Source of the DNA: Tubulanus polymorphus
Lineage: Eukaryota; Nemertea; Palaeonemertea; Tubulaniformes; Tubulanidae
NCBI RefSeq assembly: GCF_964204645.1
Contig: NC_134030.1
Span: forward strand, 7,934,278-7,998,277
Length of the DNA: 64,000 nt
Reading direction: 5' to 3'
A model generated the notes under the pieces. It saw nothing but the letters and a program-made list of their open reading frames with translations, was not told the DNA's origin and did not search any database. Both the position numbers and the translations under genes were made by a program. Shown here one piece after another: positions 1 to 11,100 of the stretch (positions are counted from its first letter, which is position 1; each line of letters begins with the position of its first letter).

Positions 1-13
1 TCTCTATTACTAG

Positions 14-1091
14 GGCGAATGCTGTGGTATAGATGGATATGGCGATTTCAATAGCGCCACTAAGTGGAATCGAACCTACGAGTACAGCGGCAAGACAGTT
101 ACCGCGGTAAGAACGTTGAGCTATTCGAGCTATGAACAAATGTTTGCTGGTTCCTACTGTAAAAGCTGACAAATGCGAATCGAGAAATCCTCGTCGAATG
201 GCAACTGTAATGCCCAGTTGAAAAATTGCTATGTATGACCATGGACGTATAAACTAATCTAGTTTATACGTCCATGGTATGACTGAGAGGAGCGTGAAAA
301 ACCCGGAGAAGATCCTAAACGTGTACATTTATATCAATGGGATGTATACAAACCTTCATAAGTAGTTATATTACCTTATTATTTTTCCAAACATAGGTGG
401 CTCCATTTTTATGTTGCAAGTTCAAGCCGGGGACGACTATATTCAATGCAGATCAGAATTCAGCTATCGATATGAAATGCCTGGATGCTCCTGACCCAAC
501 AATATCTAACTTTCAAACAGTAAGTTTGCCACAACAACCCCAGACAAAATATATTTAATCGCGTATATACAAATAAGAATCTAAAATCCGAAATGCGGAT
601 TAAAACACGTTCGACTGTGGAAAACGTTGCTTCGAAATTTCCGATGAAAAAAAAACAGATGTGAAAACTGCGCTGAATTTGTAAGAATCTATCAATGACT
701 TTTTCTATGTTTATAGGGCTGCTGGGCGAAAATGGAGGGGTTCCTTACTGGCCAGACACCGTATATCATCGCTTTTTTAGTAGTTCTCTTGGTACTGGAG
801 GTAAATCAATTCACTTCAATGCACTATTTAATCTGCACACTGATACGAAAGCCGAAAGCCGGAACTCGAGTCCGCGGCAGCATCTCGTGATGCCACCAGG
901 TTGAAAGAGGATAACTTTTGCATATGTTTCAAAATTCTTTACAGCTCGTCTTGGTGGCTTTTGCTGTCATCGTCGCAAACAAGGCCAATAAATCGTCTGT
1001 CAGTCCTGAGAATAACGGAGGTGTAAACAGAGGTCGTAGACATGATGGCCGATCGAATTACGACAATCGAAGAGATGGTCTGCAGTTTTAA
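14..1091 (+). CDS. Tetraspanin, 3' portion (four last exons)
   Basis: Four phase-0 exons can be read: 14-106, 397-519, 717-800 and 945-1091 (stop TAA 1089-1091), each bounded by AG and GT. The first carries the tetraspanin EC2 signature CCG (GECCGIDGYGDF). The second has the second Cys pair (APFLCC) and a further Cys (MKCLDA). The third supplies the last EC2 Cys (GCWAKM) and the start of TM4 (PYIIAFLVVLLVLE), and the fourth finishes TM4 and gives a short polar basic tail ending GLQF. EC2 therefore has six cysteines, enough for three disulfides. Tetraspanins are four-pass proteins that organise membrane microdomains with integrins, Ig proteins and proteases. TM1-TM3 lie left of the window, so the subfamily cannot be named. 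Exon phases agree throughout, so the gene looks intact here. Confidence 0.88.
239..277. repeat. 39-bp palindrome flanked by a short direct repeat
   Basis: Two perfect 17-base arms (starting ccatggacgtataaact) face each other across a 5-base spacer inside the first visible tetraspanin intron. The flanks repeat tatgac on both sides (233-238 and 279-284), as expected of a target-site duplication. The arm resembles the ends of the larger foldback element at 54575-54958 and a sequence at 63948-63970. Confidence 0.7.
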
Positions 1092-1629
1092 CAATAGGGA
1101 ACGAATGTTAATATAACAATGGCCACGGAATCGCTCTATCATTTGCTGCGTGTGGCACTTGCCACAATGAATGTAAACAAGATTACGATTGTCAAAAACT
1201 CAGAAACATCGGGTTCGTAGCTGACACTGACAGACCGACGAGTCGTTTTAAATGGTATTGTTTAGTTTTGTTTTTAAACAGGATGTCATGACTTTTCATT
1301 TCTTAGTATTACATACATTATCAATTTTAAAATACTCTATTTTGGTAAGAGATAATAAATATGAACTTTGTTGCCCTCGGGATGACTGGGTGTTTCAGTA
1401 GATACATTATATGTCTTTGTATTGAATAAGTATCATTTGTCTTCGAATGATTGAAATTCTGACGTAGGTAATTGCAACCAAATAACATTTAAACTGTTCA
1501 AGACAGAACGTCGCACGTATGCATCTGACAAAACCCATCAACATCCCTGCGCCGTCATTTTGCTTTTCGGGTTATTCATTAGTACCACAGCTGAAGTCAT
1601 ATCAGAAATAATACTTGTAACTGGGAACG
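1092..1629. other. Tetraspanin 3' UTR and intergenic gap
   Basis: No coding exon is seen. An AATAAA polyadenylation signal at 1354-1359 lies about 260 bases past the tetraspanin stop codon and probably ends that transcript. The rest is the short gap before the next gene on the same strand. Confidence 0.5.
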
Positions 1630-4441
1630 ATGCAACTGACTCGAAGTATTTTCATATTGTCTTTCGTGGCAGCATCGGCAACGGGTAAGTCATCTTGATA
1701 TACGTATGTGCGTTGGCGTGCGTTTAAAAAATGTTAAGTGGAAACTGGATCTGAGAAGATCATATAAAAGCGGGAATTAAGCGGGCCTTATGGTCTAATA
1801 CTCAAATGAATTAAATTGAGAGTGATTTTCTAATTCGCCATAACAGCGTCTCATGTAACACTATCAACTGAAATCTAATTTTAGTTATGGTGAATTGTAT
1901 CATGGTCGACAATCGAAATATAAATCTCAAGATGTTGAATAAATCTGGAGACCTGGTGAAGTTGGAACTAGGAAGTGGATTTATCTATGCTAAAAAAGCA
2001 AAATTCGTGAATAACGCAGTAGGCGTGATGGAACCCTACTGTTTGGAGGTTTCATGCTATCATTCTAGACATAAAATCGATTGTATCATTTTTGGCGATT
2101 GCTGTGGATGGGCACCAAAGGCTACCCCCGCCATGGCGCAACAGCATAGGCTTCTGGAATATCAGATTGCACACGCATCTTTTTTCGCCTGAATACAATC
2201 CCTACCACTGTTTACTGGATGATCGATAAGTGCGCAAAATATTTTGATGGTGACAAACACATAAAAGATCAATGTGAAAACAGTACGAAACACTTCTTAC
2301 AGACTTTCCCTGTTTTCATCCCTGAATGGCTGCCATTCAAAAACATGTTCTGCGCAATATGCCATGGTTTTTTATCCGAACAAGTCGCCATGGTAGAACC
2401 ATATATATTGTGCGAAGGTGTAAATGGAAAATATGAGGATCTCTACATTGATTACATCATGCAGGATATCCCGTCAAACTGCACAATTGTGTATAAAATT
2501 CCAGTTGATTTTGATGGCACCGATCGACCTGTATTACGTAGATGCAGCGAACAATGGGATCATGAGATTATCACCAACCTGTACCCGAAAACATCTCCTA
2601 CTGGACCTTTATCAATCAATTCATCCAAACCGCAATGCAAATATTGTAAGCAGACTAAAAGACCGGTGATGAGGCTAGAAGATAACAGAGCTGTCTGGTA
2701 CAAAAATATCCAATGCATCGAATGTATCCACGATGAGTACAGAAACGATGATGAATACTTTTGTCCAATTGATGCGTCATTTCTGGGAAATCGCTACAAA
2801 ACTGGTCTCAAGATACTTCTCGACATCAATATGGCCGAAGGCTTACGTTTACGACATAAAGATGGGACATTAAGCACTCTTTATTCTATCGATAGTGAAT
2901 GCAGGGTTGATGAAATGTTTGATTATCAATTATACGCATGCACAAGTAAAAAATGTCTTCAAGGCTACAGGCGATCTGGTGACAGTTGTCATTTGATGTT
3001 TGAAAACCATGCTTTTGAAGTAAATGTCGAATTAACGCTTGAAGTTACATTCTCTCGTGATCAGAACAAATTAGCACACGATATCATCAACGATGGAAAA
3101 CTTTGTACGTACCATGTGGCTTATCAGCCTCTTCAAAAAATTCGTAACGTCAAACCTTTAGCGAGTGGCAGATTCGAAATGATAATCAAGTACAAGAGTT
3201 TCAAAAGAGTGAAACGCACGGAAACGATCAATTGGAAATCTGTTGACGAAAGCAAGGAATTTGTCGAATGTGTATACAGAGATATGAATGTCCATTTCAT
3301 CGAACAGGAATTAACGACAAACGACATGAATGCAGTTTGCACAGAGCCTACCTTAACGCATGTATCGGAATTTGCAATTGACGACGTAAACAAATTTACG
3401 GCTAAAATGGTGGTCGATTCAGATGAAATTAGAATAACGATACATAACATAACCATTTACGTAAATCAACGAGTTGTTGTTATTAGTAGAATGTGTAACA
3501 TGCCCCTGGTCGATTGTGTCAGAGTTAAGGATGACAAGAACTCAACAAGATGCGCTGATACAAAGAATATCCGAGAACGGACACGACCTGAAAGTCGCCT
3601 GAGTAGGCTATTTTCAATTCTACTCCAAATCTTTAGTTCTTTTTCGTTAGTATGTTTATGTCTTACGTTACTGGTATTTATTATGTTTGAAGAGATGAGA
3701 AATCTACCGGGATTATTGCTGATGAATTTATGCGTGGCTCTACTGGTCTCTTTTCTATTCCAGTTGACAACTACAACAATCGACAACGATACAATATGTG
3801 TGTATGTTTCCGCAATGAAGCACTATTTGTGGTTGGTTGTTTTCATTTCAATGAGTTCAATTGCAGCTAATATGGCTCGCACTTTCGCCTTCAGTAGCGT
3901 GAATGCGAAATTCAATGAGAAACGTGCGTTCAAAAGATATTTACTGTTTGTTTGGTGTTTACCTCTTTTGATTGTTGCGCCTATGATATATCTTCAAATT
4001 TCCGGCTCGCACGCTATCTACGGTAATTTCGGTATTTGTTGGATCAGCAACAGACAATTTATGCTTTACGCGTTCATCTTACCTATCTCACTCTCGATCC
4101 TTGTAAATATAATCTTATTTACACTTATCGTTCGAGGTATTCGGGTGTCTATGTCCAAGGGGTCGCAAGTAAGTCACGTAAAAACGCAGCTTGCTGTCGT
4201 TGCCCGTATTTCCATAGTTTTAGGTCTCACGTGGATTATTGGATTCGTCGCTATTGCCGTGAACAATTTGATCTTTTGGTTCATATATGATGTCATCAAC
4301 TCGTTGCAGGGTGTCTTCATTACCGCTGCATTCACTTTCAATAAACGCGTCTTTACCCAATTAAGAGACAAGTTCAATTTGCTGAAAAAACCGTCCACTG
4401 GCACGAGAAATACAACCAATACACAAGACCGGCCTTGTTGA
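1630..4441 (+). CDS. Methuselah-like adhesion (family B2) GPCR, N-terminus frameshifted
   Basis: A signal-peptide exon (1630-1684, MQLTRSIFILSFVAASATG) ends in phase 1 and joins a second exon from 1885. Exon 2 begins with a Cys-rich somatomedin-B-like segment ending FGDCCGWAPK. The main open frame runs 2219-4441 (740 codons). Its long ectodomain has many cysteines (for example FCAICHG and CTSKKCLQGY). Seven membrane segments follow, roughly at residues 464-487, 491-513, 533-556, 573-594, 613-640, 660-682 and 687-707. Secretin-like landmarks include RNLPGLLLMNLC in TM2, a Cys in GICWIS, LGLTWIIGF in TM6 and NSLQGVFI in TM7. I see no GPS cleavage motif, as expected for methuselah-type receptors. 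Between about 2183 and 2214 the reading passes from frame 0 to frame 1 (EYNPYHC) to frame 2 (YWMIDKCAKYF), with stops in each abandoned frame. The locus is either a young pseudogene or carries two small assembly indels. The ligand is unknown. Confidence 0.8.
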
Positions 4442-4893
4442 TGATGTAACTTCATTCATTATACGATAATTATAAATCAGGATCTATGTATGTATATACG
4501 TACTTAGCATGGACGACTTTTGTGACATTGCGTGCGTTAGGTACTACCTAGACCTACGGAAGGAAGTATATGTAACTATCTTTTAACGAAATTAAAAAGC
4601 TCGACCGGGTTTGTCGAGGAGAACACAAAAGAGAAATAATAATACACGATACAATGAATGTGTCACAAGTATATTTTTTCGATTTTCAATAATGTAAAAA
4701 ATCGACACGGACAATAGATTTTTCATACGGTAGGCAATTTACATGAATACTTGTATAGATATGTATTGTTTCCCGTTGATTGGAATGATATCTCTTGTGC
4801 GCGAAAGTCGAATTGATTTTTGGTTTTACATTCTTCTGGAAACTGTTGCATTTGAGCCAGAAGACAAAGCAATCAGGCGGGCAGTGGTGTTGC

Positions 4894-5823
4894 ATGATGA
4901 ATATCTCCGTTACGAGGCGCGTAAGCCGACCCTTCTATTCTGGCACGTTACTTTTTAGCTTGTTAAACCTGCCCCCAGAATTGAGGATCACCTCGCTTAT
5001 TCTGTTGCCAACCATTTTCGCCATTGGATTGTTTGGAAATTGTTCGAGTTTTCTGATCATGACGTCTGAAACTTTCAGGCGATTGTCATTCGCTAGCTAT
5101 CTGGCGGCTCTTGCAGTGGCGGACATGTCTGTTTCTGTGGCATCGTGCTTAATGCCAGTGGTCAGTTATCTCATGGGTGGGATTGACCTGCTTAGCGCAA
5201 CCAACTGCCGAATTTACGGATTTCTATTCGCAACGTGTATGTATTGTAGTTCTTGTTTCGTGGTTATCATTTCATTTGAACGTTTGATGTTAGTTTTATT
5301 CCCGTTTACATCACGAGTTCTTTGCACTGCCCGTTTCGCTAGGTGTGTTGCGTGCAGTGTATTTCTCGTAAATGCTGCCTTCAACGCCCCGATTGTTATC
5401 GTATTCCACGATTTTTCTCCAAGTATCGGATGTTTGTACACGAATAAAGATAGTTTGCAAATCTGGTTAACATTTTCTGTATCTTACCTTTACATTGTAC
5501 CCATAGTACTAACGTCAGTATTTAATATAATAATCGGATTACAACTTTACCGATCTAGTAAATTTGGCTCAGGAGGCAACAAATCGTCGAGAACGAACCA
5601 AACCACTATCATGTTGGTGACGGTTTCGACATTCTTTATCGTCACTGCCCTGCCGTCAGTACTTAGTACGTACATTCCTGCATCGATGGACACGATTCAA
5701 AAGATTTACCAATATGTATCAATCGTTGTCAGTTGCAATTATAACTTCAATTTCTATATTTATCTGTTACTCGGTTCGGAGGTGAGGAACACATTCAAGA
5801 AAATGATATCTTGTCTCCAATAG
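4894..5823 (+). CDS. FMRFamide-receptor-like rhodopsin-family GPCR, copy 1
   Basis: This 309-residue frame is a class A GPCR. The start is the first ATG of the frame (MMNISVTRRV), shared with copy 2; the open frame upstream has no ATG. TM1 carries FGNCSSF, TM2 LAALAVADM, TM3 ends in FERL where most receptors have DRY, the second extracellular loop has the partner Cys (SIGCLY), and TM7 reads NFNFYIY instead of NPxxY. TM6 has FFIVTALP and lacks the usual CWxP. The N-terminus has an NIS glycosylation site; the tail is short and ends ISCLQ. The fold resembles the FMRFamide-receptor-like peptide GPCRs that expand in invertebrates, so a peptide ligand is inferred, not shown. The coding region is one exon. 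A tandem paralogue starts 1,692 bases downstream on the same strand. Confidence 0.85.
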   Translation: MMNISVTRRVSRPFYSGTLLFSLLNLPPELRITSLILLPTIFAIGLFGNCSSFLIMTSETFRRLSFASYLAALAVADMSVSVASCLMPVVSYLMGGIDLLSATNCRIYGFLFATCMYCSSCFVVIISFERLMLVLFPFTSRVLCTARFARCVACSVFLVNAAFNAPIVIVFHDFSPSIGCLYTNKDSLQIWLTFSVSYLYIVPIVLTSVFNIIIGLQLYRSSKFGSGGNKSSRTNQTTIMLVTVSTFFIVTALPSVLSTYIPASMDTIQKIYQYVSIVVSCNYNFNFYIYLLLGSEVRNTFKKMISCLQ

Positions 5824-6585
5824 AAAATTGACTTCAATTTCATTCAAAGTAAAAACTGAATACAGTACCATTTCCGAGATCTTCAGTCTTAGCACTAGTA
5901 TCCGTATCCTACCCGAGGTTAGGGAATGCGTGAGATTGTAAACTTGGAATGTACATTCTGCTTCGATTATGAAATCACATGTTCGTTTCTGAAATCCTAA
6001 AGATGATATGAATTCGAAAAACTTAAGAGAATTTAGATTTCGCCAAAAGTAACGAGGGAATAATTTAGACTTTTCAGGGACAAATTGGTTACAATCGAAA
6101 AGAATCTGAAACACTCCGACTATGTTAGAATAATCACATTTCTTCTCATGTCGAGGAATACGAAATAATCTATTATCATTAAGAAATGGCAGCACTCTTT
6201 TAATTTTTTTACATGATTACATTCTCTTTGAAAACTTAGTAGAACGTTTTACATGTGTAATGTATGTCTTTTGTAACATTGCATGCGTCGAATGACTCTG
6301 CTTGATTTTTACCAGAACACAATGAGAAATATCAAAAATCGAAATAAATATACTTGTAACATATTCATTGTATCGCGTGTTATTGATGCTTACCACGCAT
6401 AAAATAATTGTCTATGCCCTAGATAATGAAAACATGAATGCTTCTATAGATGTACAGCCTCAGCTGATTGATGATAATGAAAATGTCGTGTGCGCTGAAT
6501 TAGCATTGATTTTTTATTTATATTCTTCTGGAAACTGTTGCATTTGAATCAGAAGACAAAGCGATCAGGCGGGCAGTGGTGTTAC

Positions 6586-7512
6586 ATGATGAATATCTCC
6601 GTTACGAGGCGCGTAAGCCGACCCTTCTATTCTGGCACGTTGCTACTTAGCTTGTTAAACCTACCCCCAGAATTGAGGATCACCTCACTTATTCTGTTGC
6701 CAACCATTTTCGCCTTTGGATTGTTTGGAAATTGTTCGAGCTTTCTGATCATGACGTCCGAAAATTTCAGGCGATTGTCATTCGCTAGCTATCTGGCGGC
6801 TCTTGCAGTGGCGGATATGTCGATTTCCGTGGGGTCGTGCTTAATGCCAGTAGTCAGTTATCTCATGGGTGGGATTAACCTAATTAGCGCAACCAACTGC
6901 CGAATTTACGGATTTCTATTCGCAGCATGCACGTACTGTAGTTCTTCATTCGTGGTTATCATTTCATTTGAACGTTTGATGTTAGTTTTATTCCCGTTTA
7001 CGTCACGAGTTCTTTGCACTGCCCGTTTTGCCAGGTGTGTCGTGTGCGGTGTTTTTCTTTTAAGTGCTGCCTTAAATGCACCGCTTGTTATCATATTCCA
7101 CGATTATTCTCCAAGTATCGGATGTTTGTACACGAATCAAGACGTCTATCAAATCTGGTTAACATTTTCTGTATCTTACCTTTACATTGTACCCATAGTA
7201 CTAACGTCAGTATTTAATATAATAATCGGAGTACAACTTTACCGATCTAGTAAATTTGGCTCAGGAGGCAACAAATCGTCGAGAACGAACCAAACCACTA
7301 TGATGTTGGTGACGGTTTCGACATTCTTTATCGTCACTGCCCTGCCGTCAGTACTTAGTACGTACATTCCTGCATCGATGGACACGATTCAAAAGATTTA
7401 TCAATATGTATCAATCGTTGTCAGTTGCAATTATAACTTCAATTTCTATATTTATCTGTTACTCGGTTCGGAGGTGAGGAACACATTCAAGAAAATGATA
7501 TCTTGTCTCTAA
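6586..7512 (+). CDS. FMRFamide-receptor-like rhodopsin-family GPCR, copy 2
   Basis: A 308-residue tandem paralogue of the receptor at 4894-5823, in the same orientation. By eye about 23 residues differ, mostly in TM2-TM5 (for example CMYCSSC against CTYCSSS at TM3, and NKDSLQ against NQDVYQ before TM5). From TM5 to the stop the two are almost identical at DNA level. The final Gln codon of copy 1 is a TAA stop here, which shortens the tail by one residue. FERL, NFNFYIY and the lack of CWxP are shared, so these departures from class A motifs predate the duplication. The frame is intact. Clustering of changes in the TM2-TM5 region suggests ligand-pocket divergence, but no ligand can be named. 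An AATAAA at 7708-7713 may be its polyadenylation signal. Confidence 0.85.
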   Translation: MMNISVTRRVSRPFYSGTLLLSLLNLPPELRITSLILLPTIFAFGLFGNCSSFLIMTSENFRRLSFASYLAALAVADMSISVGSCLMPVVSYLMGGINLISATNCRIYGFLFAACTYCSSSFVVIISFERLMLVLFPFTSRVLCTARFARCVVCGVFLLSAALNAPLVIIFHDYSPSIGCLYTNQDVYQIWLTFSVSYLYIVPIVLTSVFNIIIGVQLYRSSKFGSGGNKSSRTNQTTMMLVTVSTFFIVTALPSVLSTYIPASMDTIQKIYQYVSIVVSCNYNFNFYIYLLLGSEVRNTFKKMISCL

Positions 7513-7713
7513 TAGAAAATTGACTTCAATTTCATACAAGGTAAAAAATCGAATACTGTATCGTGTCCGTGCTTGCTACTTTGCTACTAGGTCTTAGCAC
7601 CAGTATTCATGTCCTATCCGAGATCAAGAAACGGATATTCTGTATAACATCCACTTTACTAGTGTATCTGCTCAACATATGGATGTATATCGCTTTGTTA
7701 TATGAGAATAAAT

Positions 7714-8172
7714 AACTGTCGATTGACGCATACATGTGTTGGGATGAATGTGTTATTTGGTTAACACAAGATTAGCCTGCAAAATTGAGCGACAAATTAA
7801 CTTTTTTAAAGATACTGTAGACATCCATTCGAAATTCAAACTGAATTGCCAGGGATCACTTGACATTTGAACAAAACTGGGGATGTCCCGAGAAACACTA
7901 TTTGCGTCGTCCATGAATACACACTGAATTCGAACGTGTTGGTGTCGTGAAATCATTCCCTTCATACTTCATAAAAGTTGCGAATATGAAATGAATAGGA
8001 CACACATACAAGGGAATATTTCCAAAATAAAATACATGTATCATTTATTATCCACTCATCATAATAACACGATCATCAATCAGCAGTCCTTTCCGGTATG
8101 ATGTATACTAACACACTGATGAATACACTAACTACAAGCCGCAGAATTGTTTATCCCTAGATTCTACCTCGT
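7714..8172. other. Convergent 3' ends, GPCR copy 2 and ZPR1
   Basis: No coding exon is recognised. The stretch holds the 3' flanks of two genes that face each other. A possible ZPR1 polyadenylation signal on the minus strand (AATAAA, read from ttattt) lies near 8026. Confidence 0.4.
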
Positions 8173-11100
8173 TCAACATCGATGTTCACTTTTTCCAACC
8201 TCCTCATTGTGATAATTTTCAGTGTTCATATCGTTTAATCCAAGTATATCGTTCTGTTCGTAATTCCGCGTGTATTTCTCCACCTTCATTTCAGGGTCAT
8301 CTTCGGGCGCATAATAATTCTACAAATAGAAAATAGTGCAATTATCGGTTACAAATAGAAGTCGAAGCCTGTATGTTTAAGTCAGCTACAATTACCATCG
8401 GGATCGGGAAAAACATAGTGTTATCACGAACTATCCAAGCATTGTCTATCTTCGGTACATGAATTAAATTAAGTCGATGTTCTCGAACTAGGGGTCAGGG
8501 ATAACATGCCCAGTTGATGAAATGCTTGAACACGATAGCCTTACTTAAATCCCAAGTGGGCTAAAGATAGGTTAAAACCCTGATTTTGGTTAACAACAAT
8601 GGCCACTAGTCAGCCATCCCGGGGCCAGTTGCACAGTTGTGACTTAAGTCCAAAAGTGGTCTTAAGACTGTGGTCTTATGTTGTTAGATTGGCTGTAGAA
8701 CTAAGTTGGTCTTAGATTGGTCGTAAGTCTAAGCCATGACTGAGCAAACAGCCTCTGATTTTTATTGGGCGAGTTTTAATTTGTGCACCAGAAGTATCTA
8801 GGATAATTACACATATCAACCAAATATCAAAACAATCCATTGAAGCGTCTCTAAACTTGTGGGTTAAAAACGGGTTATTCATATCCATTAAGGAACTAGA
8901 AGATTTATTTTATCAAATTACCTGAATATAACTGTTGCCTGCAGGATCATCTATGATAAAGTGAATACCTAAGCGTTTTCCATCAATAACCTACAAATAA
9001 ACACGTGAGATATATGAGATAAACCCGTGAAAAAGTAAGATATCATTTTAAAAGTCAATTTTACCTCATCCAGTTGATCGCAGAATTTTTGCAGCTTGCT
9101 TTTCTGGGAATTCGATTGGCTGTCACCACTACCGAGGAATGGATTAGTTGCTCTTAACTGAAACATGATATGTAAGCACCCAATGAAAAACAACCACATT
9201 TTGAAATTTCAAACAACAAAATTTTGAAGTTTTAAACAGCAAGAAGATTTAGCTAGATTATTCTGCAAGCGCAGATGAAAGGGGAGATAAATTCAAATAC
9301 TGTTCTATTGAATTTCAGAGTGATTGCATAGCACTTATAAATTCTGAAGATAACAAATTTATACCTGATTTTTCACTGCCTTCAGAAGACCTTCAATCGT
9401 TGTAAAACGTCCGCCTAACGTTCCAGAATCAGTTTCGAATTGCAGCTCGGGTATTGAGAAGCTACACGTAGCAGAATTCAACACGTCCCTGCTTAGGTCG
9501 GCCACGTCAGTCAGTTTGAGAGTGATTTTCAAGCCGTGCGGCTCAATTCCACCACCACTTTTCACCTCATTGTCACGCAATCCGCAATTATCACAATTCG
9601 TCGCCATAATGATCACGTTTTTGAAATGTGGAATATCTGCAAGGCAGAAACGTTTCACCATATGCATATTCAAAAGAACAAATGAAAACGAACATCTTCC
9701 GCCAGGGAATAAAATCTTCCTACATACATACATACATACTTGCACATACCTAAAGTTTTCATGTTGACATCGACCACTGCCTGGCACGATGAACAGTTCG
9801 ACGGAAATGTCATAACCTGTTTATAGAGAAATTTTGAACAGAATGAACTAATCTCATGCATCGAGACATTTTACTGCATGATACATACCTCCTCTGGTAC
9901 TTCTGTTTTATCATCTGTATTGGTTTTTTGTGTATCACTGACAGCTTTTTCAACATCATCTGCCTACAAGAGACAATAGTTTCATAGGGAATCACCTACA
10001 TAGGGAGATTAAATGGCCAATTTTGGAGATTGGCATTTGACGCATGTACCTGCATTCCAAGAGATATGTTTTGCACCGAGGTACGTTCATAATGGACAAT
10101 AGTCAGCGAAGGATCTCGTTGAGGAGCATTTGTATTGCGAGTAAAGGAGAAATGGGTCACACTTCATCGGTATCAGAATTATTGTTCTAGATCAGGGAAT
10201 CCATAATTCCATGATATTCCCAGACCCTTGGCCAAAAATTCCCTAATTAAAATCCTTTGCGTCATCTTTGTAATCTACGTGAGCCTAACATTCATCCACA
10301 TGATATTTTGCTGCTGGTATGTATGTAGATAACTCAGAGGAACAGAACTGATTTTCCCAATAATTATAAACATCCATTTTTATTCAACATTGTTAATAAG
10401 TAATTGAAGTAGTAAATAGTAGTTAATAAGAAGTTGAAGTATAATTAAGATGATCATGATTGTTTTACCCAAAAGCCTATTTTAAACGTATTAATGGCTA
10501 GTTATTAGGACATGAATCAGTTGTTGCAGTAATTGACAACATCTTCCAATATGACATTAGACCTTTACACCATAACAATAAGCATGTAGTGTAAAATCAT
10601 CCAGATCTTCAAGAAAACATAAATACAGAATTCCCTGACTTGTAAGAACCCTATGGTAAAGTTATACAACTTTTTTCCAAATCGATCAAATTTGTACATT
10701 TGACACTTCATTACCTGCATTTTTAACTATGAAAAGAAAAAAATCATGCATTATTTAGATTTCTCAGTTTCTAAAGGATATGGATTTTCTATATGACTGT
10801 TTCCACTAGGATCATTCGCTATCTGAAAATCAAAGATTTAAGTGAATAATTTTTGGAAAACAACCAGACGCATTTGATAAGGAAATAATCTGGAGTCGTG
10901 GCGTACCAGAGTAAACACGTTTTCGAGTTTTTGATAGGATTTGACTTTGCCGATAAAATTATCAATCTTCTCAGCAGCCTCGGCATCCACTGCCTATTCA
11001 GTAAAAAAAAATACGAGGTAACAATGCAGGTCAACAGACCCTATTCGGTGCTAGGATGAAAAGTACTGCTGATTTTTAGTAAAAATACTGATAGTTTTGT

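Larger units (their letters stand above)
4490..7640 (+). repeat. Head-to-tail tandem duplication of the GPCR gene with flanks
   Basis: Similarity is not confined to the coding frames. Upstream matches include ttgtgacattgcgtgcgt near 4520 against ttgtaacattgcatgcgt near 6270. Downstream, both copies share tagaaaattgacttcaattt and then diverged 3' sequence for about 100 bases. The duplicated unit is thus about 1.4 kb: roughly 4490-5935 and 6240-7640. About 300 unmatched bases separate the units. Confidence 0.75.

Noticed and set aside
5767-6195. 142-codon minus-strand open frame
   Set aside because: It overlaps the GPCR copy 1 3' end and the spacer, has no domain or splice support, and its length is within chance expectation.
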